A stretch of 7,933 nt of DNA, from NCBI GenBank assembly GCA_947470885.1, contig CANIXE010000095.1, forward strand, positions 1 through 7,933. The letters run 5' to 3'. The notes beneath the pieces were generated by a model. The model saw only the letters and a program-made list of their open reading frames with translations. It did not search any database and was not told the DNA's origin. The translations under genes were made by a program, and so were the position numbers. This DNA is from Planctomycetota bacterium. GTDB lineage: Bacteria; Planctomycetota; UBA11346. Below, one piece after another: positions 6,381 to 7,933 of this stretch (position 1 is the first letter of the stretch; the number at the start of each line of letters is the position of its first letter).

Positions 6381-7502
6381 ATGCGCCTTCGTCCGTCGCG
6401 CCTCTCCGCAACACTCCTCCTGATGGTCACCGCCGTGTCTGGGATCCAGGCCGCGGAAATCGCCAAAGGCCTGAGTCTGGATGGCTACAGCGACACTATC
6501 CTGACCTACACCAACGAACCCCATCAACCCGGTGGTCCCTCCCTGGCCGGGCAGCAGACGGATCTCGTGGATTTCAGTTCGATGGCCAAGCTGAAGGTCG
6601 GCTGGCATCCCAATGAACGGATCGCCGGCCAAGTCAGCGTGTTGTTCGGCAATGACTCCACCAACCAAGCCACTCTATCGGAAAGTTGGATGTCGGTGCA
6701 GGTGACCTCGGATCTGAGCTGGACCATGGGCCGTTATCTGAACCACCAGGGGTGGATCGGCCCGGAACCCATGGCCCTGTACCGGGTCCAGTCCAGCACC
6801 ATCGGCTATGCCGACATCTATGGGAACGATCCCCTGGGCACCTACCTGGATTGGGCACCCAAGGACGGGCCGTTGGCGATCCAGTTCCATGTCACCAATG
6901 GCTGGTTCGATCCCAAGGACACCGCCAACGACACCAGTGTCGACCGTTCGGCCACTGATCACCGGCGTAGCGACTTGGGCCTGGGCCTGAACTTCACCAT
7001 CACCCCTTGCCAGGAGGTGCACCTGGAGCTGGAAGCCGCTTGGGATCCTTCATCTAGCCAGCCCGAGGCCTCCTTAACCGGGAAGCTGCCCAGTGATATC
7101 GTGCAACTTGGCCTCCACACCACCGTGAATGGGGGCGATGCCTGGACCTTCGCCGGGGAGGTCATCCACCGCTGGTCGGTGAATGGCGCGGTGGATGAAT
7201 ATGGCACCGCCACCACCCGGCACGACCTGAATTGGCTCTTGGTGGTGAATCGGAAACTGCCGGCAAGTTTCCCCAGCGGATCCCTCACCGGCATGTTCCA
7301 GCAGGTCCACAGCCAGTGGGACAATGCCCGACCCGCGCCCGCCATCAGCGAATTCTCGGCGGCCCTCCTGACCAATCCCCTGGATACGGATCGTCTGGGG
7401 GTGAATGTCGAGGTCGCCTATGTTCGCGTCGAAGGCGATCGGGCCGCCACCCCTAACGGGACCACCACCATCAGCCTGGAGGCCCTGGTCGTCCTGCCGT
7501 GA
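6381..7502 (+). CDS. Secreted outer-membrane beta-barrel, porin-like protein
   Basis: The 373-residue protein begins with a basic n-region and hydrophobic core (MRLRPSRLSATLLLMVTAVS) and a likely signal peptidase I site after Ala24 (GIQA-AEI). The mature part consists of alternating polar and hydrophobic strands typical of an outer-membrane barrel: LSLDGYSDTILTYTN (31-45), SSMAKLKVGWHPNERIAGQVSVLFGN (66-91), SWMSVQVTSDLSWTMGRYLN (102-121), LAIQFHVTNGW (165-175), DLGLGLNFTITP (198-209), EVHLELEAAWD (212-222) and others. The opening GYSDTILTYTNE and the TMGRYLNHQGWIGPEP segment recall the OmpL-like BBP2 porin family, in which a strand naming the channel's narrow fold is followed by a conserved loop; this is recognition by pattern, not proof. 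The protein has one cysteine (Cys210) and ends ALVVLP rather than with the usual C-terminal aromatic residue. It is separated from the efflux operon by 157 bases and a strong hairpin, so it is probably its own transcription unit. Transport substrate unknown. Confidence 0.72.
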   Translation: MRLRPSRLSATLLLMVTAVSGIQAAEIAKGLSLDGYSDTILTYTNEPHQPGGPSLAGQQTDLVDFSSMAKLKVGWHPNERIAGQVSVLFGNDSTNQATLSESWMSVQVTSDLSWTMGRYLNHQGWIGPEPMALYRVQSSTIGYADIYGNDPLGTYLDWAPKDGPLAIQFHVTNGWFDPKDTANDTSVDRSATDHRRSDLGLGLNFTITPCQEVHLELEAAWDPSSSQPEASLTGKLPSDIVQLGLHTTVNGGDAWTFAGEVIHRWSVNGAVDEYGTATTRHDLNWLLVVNRKLPASFPSGSLTGMFQQVHSQWDNARPAPAISEFSAALLTNPLDTDRLGVNVEVAYVRVEGDRAATPNGTTTISLEALVVLP

Positions 7503-7543
7503 TTCTGAAAATCGCCAAGCCGTGGAGCCGGATTAGGATCAAT

Positions 7544-7659
7544 GGCGTTTAGCAACGCCCTGGGAGCGCCGGACACCGGCCCGGCTCGCGCGGTATACGA
7601 GCCGGGCTAGTGCCCGGCGCTTCAAAGAAAACCCACCCATTCCTGCGTCGCTAAACGCC
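7544..7659. repeat. Nested inverted-repeat element in the convergent gap
   Basis: Outer arms GGCGTTTAGCAACG (7544-7557) and CGTCGCTAAACGCC (7646-7659) are complementary at 13 of 14 positions. They enclose a second palindrome at 7565-7621. The element occupies most of the 170 bases between the stop codons of the porin-like gene and the oppositely oriented amidase gene. The two sides between outer and inner arms are unequal (7 and 24 bases), so it is not a single uniform hairpin. The layout resembles a small non-autonomous repeat with terminal inverted repeats, or a compound REP. I found no target duplication and no coding frame. Confidence 0.75.
7565..7621. repeat. 24-bp inverted repeat with 9-base loop
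   Basis: The arm 7565-7588 (AGCGCCGGACACCGGCCCGG then CTCG) pairs with 7598-7621 at 21 of 24 positions, around CGCGGTATA. In RNA one of the three mismatches would be a G-U pair. The stem is very GC-rich and would be highly stable. Because it sits between two convergent genes it could act as a bidirectional transcription stop, but neither strand has a T-run after it, so canonical intrinsic termination is not supported. Confidence 0.8.
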
Positions 7660-7672
7660 TTTGGAGTTGGGA

Positions 7673-7933
7673 TCACGCCCGGTAGGACTTCACCCAGCCG
7701 TACAGGGCGTCCCCCGGGCAGAGGCTGGCGTGGAGATCCCGGTGGCCGTAAATCCGGCCCTTGCCCACGCCGTATTTTTCCCGTTTGTCATCCAGGAATG
7801 CCTTCAACGCAGATAGCTGTTTGGGATTCGGCAGCCGGGTCATGAAATCACCGATCACCGACACCCCCAGGTTGTTCTCGTTCTGGGTGCTGGTGTGGGC
7901 GCCCTGGTACTGAGCCGGGCGGCCTTCATAAAC
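7673..7933 (-). CDS. PGRP/amidase_2-type N-acetylmuramoyl-L-alanine amidase, C-terminal part
   Basis: The frame enters from the right edge, so only the last 86 residues are present and the true start lies outside; the GTG at 7864 is an internal Val codon. The enzyme class cuts the amide bond between N-acetylmuramic acid and L-Ala of the peptide stem, using zinc. Visible motifs, numbered from the window edge, are VYEGRP (1-6), GAHT (11-14), N18 followed by NNLGVSVIGDF (20-30), and GHRDLHASLCPG (63-74). The last supplies His64 and Cys72, matching the His122/Cys130 zinc ligands of T7 lysozyme with the same spacing. The first zinc histidine and catalytic Tyr region would lie upstream, outside the window. 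The motif set fits the PGRP/T7-lysozyme branch rather than AmpD, whose third ligand is Asp. Whether it is a cell-wall remodelling enzyme or a phage-type lysin cannot be told from this fragment. It is convergent with the porin-like gene. Confidence 0.9.
   Translation of the reverse strand, partial: VYEGRPAQYQGAHTSTQNENNLGVSVIGDFMTRLPNPKQLSALKAFLDDKREKYGVGKGRIYGHRDLHASLCPGDALYGWVKSYRA

Noticed and set aside
574..7625. Shared 10-base word GGCGCTTCAA as proof that the first and third palindromes are one family
   Set aside because: Ten shared bases in nearly 8 kb of GC-rich sequence can arise by chance and the surrounding bases do not align, so it is kept only as a hint.
7503..7672. CRISPR repeats or integron attC site
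   Set aside because: There is no regularly spaced direct repeat, and no integrase gene or attC core pair (R'/R'' boxes) could be recognised; the symmetry is inverted only.

Overview
This GC-rich window comes from a Gram-negative (diderm) bacterium. It holds a tripartite envelope efflux system, a second outer-membrane beta-barrel protein and two peptidoglycan-related genes cut by the window edges. The codon choice is strongly GC at third positions. No gene identifies the phylum with confidence. The OmpL/BBP2-like porin and the PGRP-type amidase would fit the Planctomycetes-Verrucomicrobia-Lentisphaerae group or Acidobacteria/Holophagae, but that is only a weak inference.

Layout: (1) bases 2-502, + strand, the C-terminal half of alanine racemase (alr). 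(2) bases 503-614, a 112-bp imperfect palindrome that begins just after the alr stop codon. (3) bases 678-6223, a tight three-gene operon: a TolC-family outer-membrane factor, a lipoprotein membrane-fusion protein (4-base overlap) and an HAE1/AcrB-type RND pump (3-base gap). (4) bases 6224-6380, a 157-base gap containing a perfect 19-bp inverted repeat with a 3-base loop, next to a second small hairpin, both possibly closed by an outer G:C stem. (5) bases 6381-7502, a secreted porin-like beta-barrel protein. (6) bases 7503-7672, a convergent gap with two nested inverted repeats. (7) bases 7673-7933, - strand, the C-terminal 86 residues of a PGRP/amidase_2-type N-acetylmuramoyl-L-alanine amidase.

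The three operon genes should together form one inner-membrane to outer-membrane export machine: the RND protein is the proton-driven pump, the fusion protein the periplasmic adaptor and the TolC-like protein the exit duct. No local regulator is encoded here, so the substrate cannot be predicted. The protein-coding content is conventional. The most unusual feature is that every gap longer than a few bases is largely filled by a different palindrome, none followed by a strong T-run. These could be REP/MITE-like repeats or structured RNA elements. No mobile-element gene, CRISPR array, tRNA or rRNA was seen.
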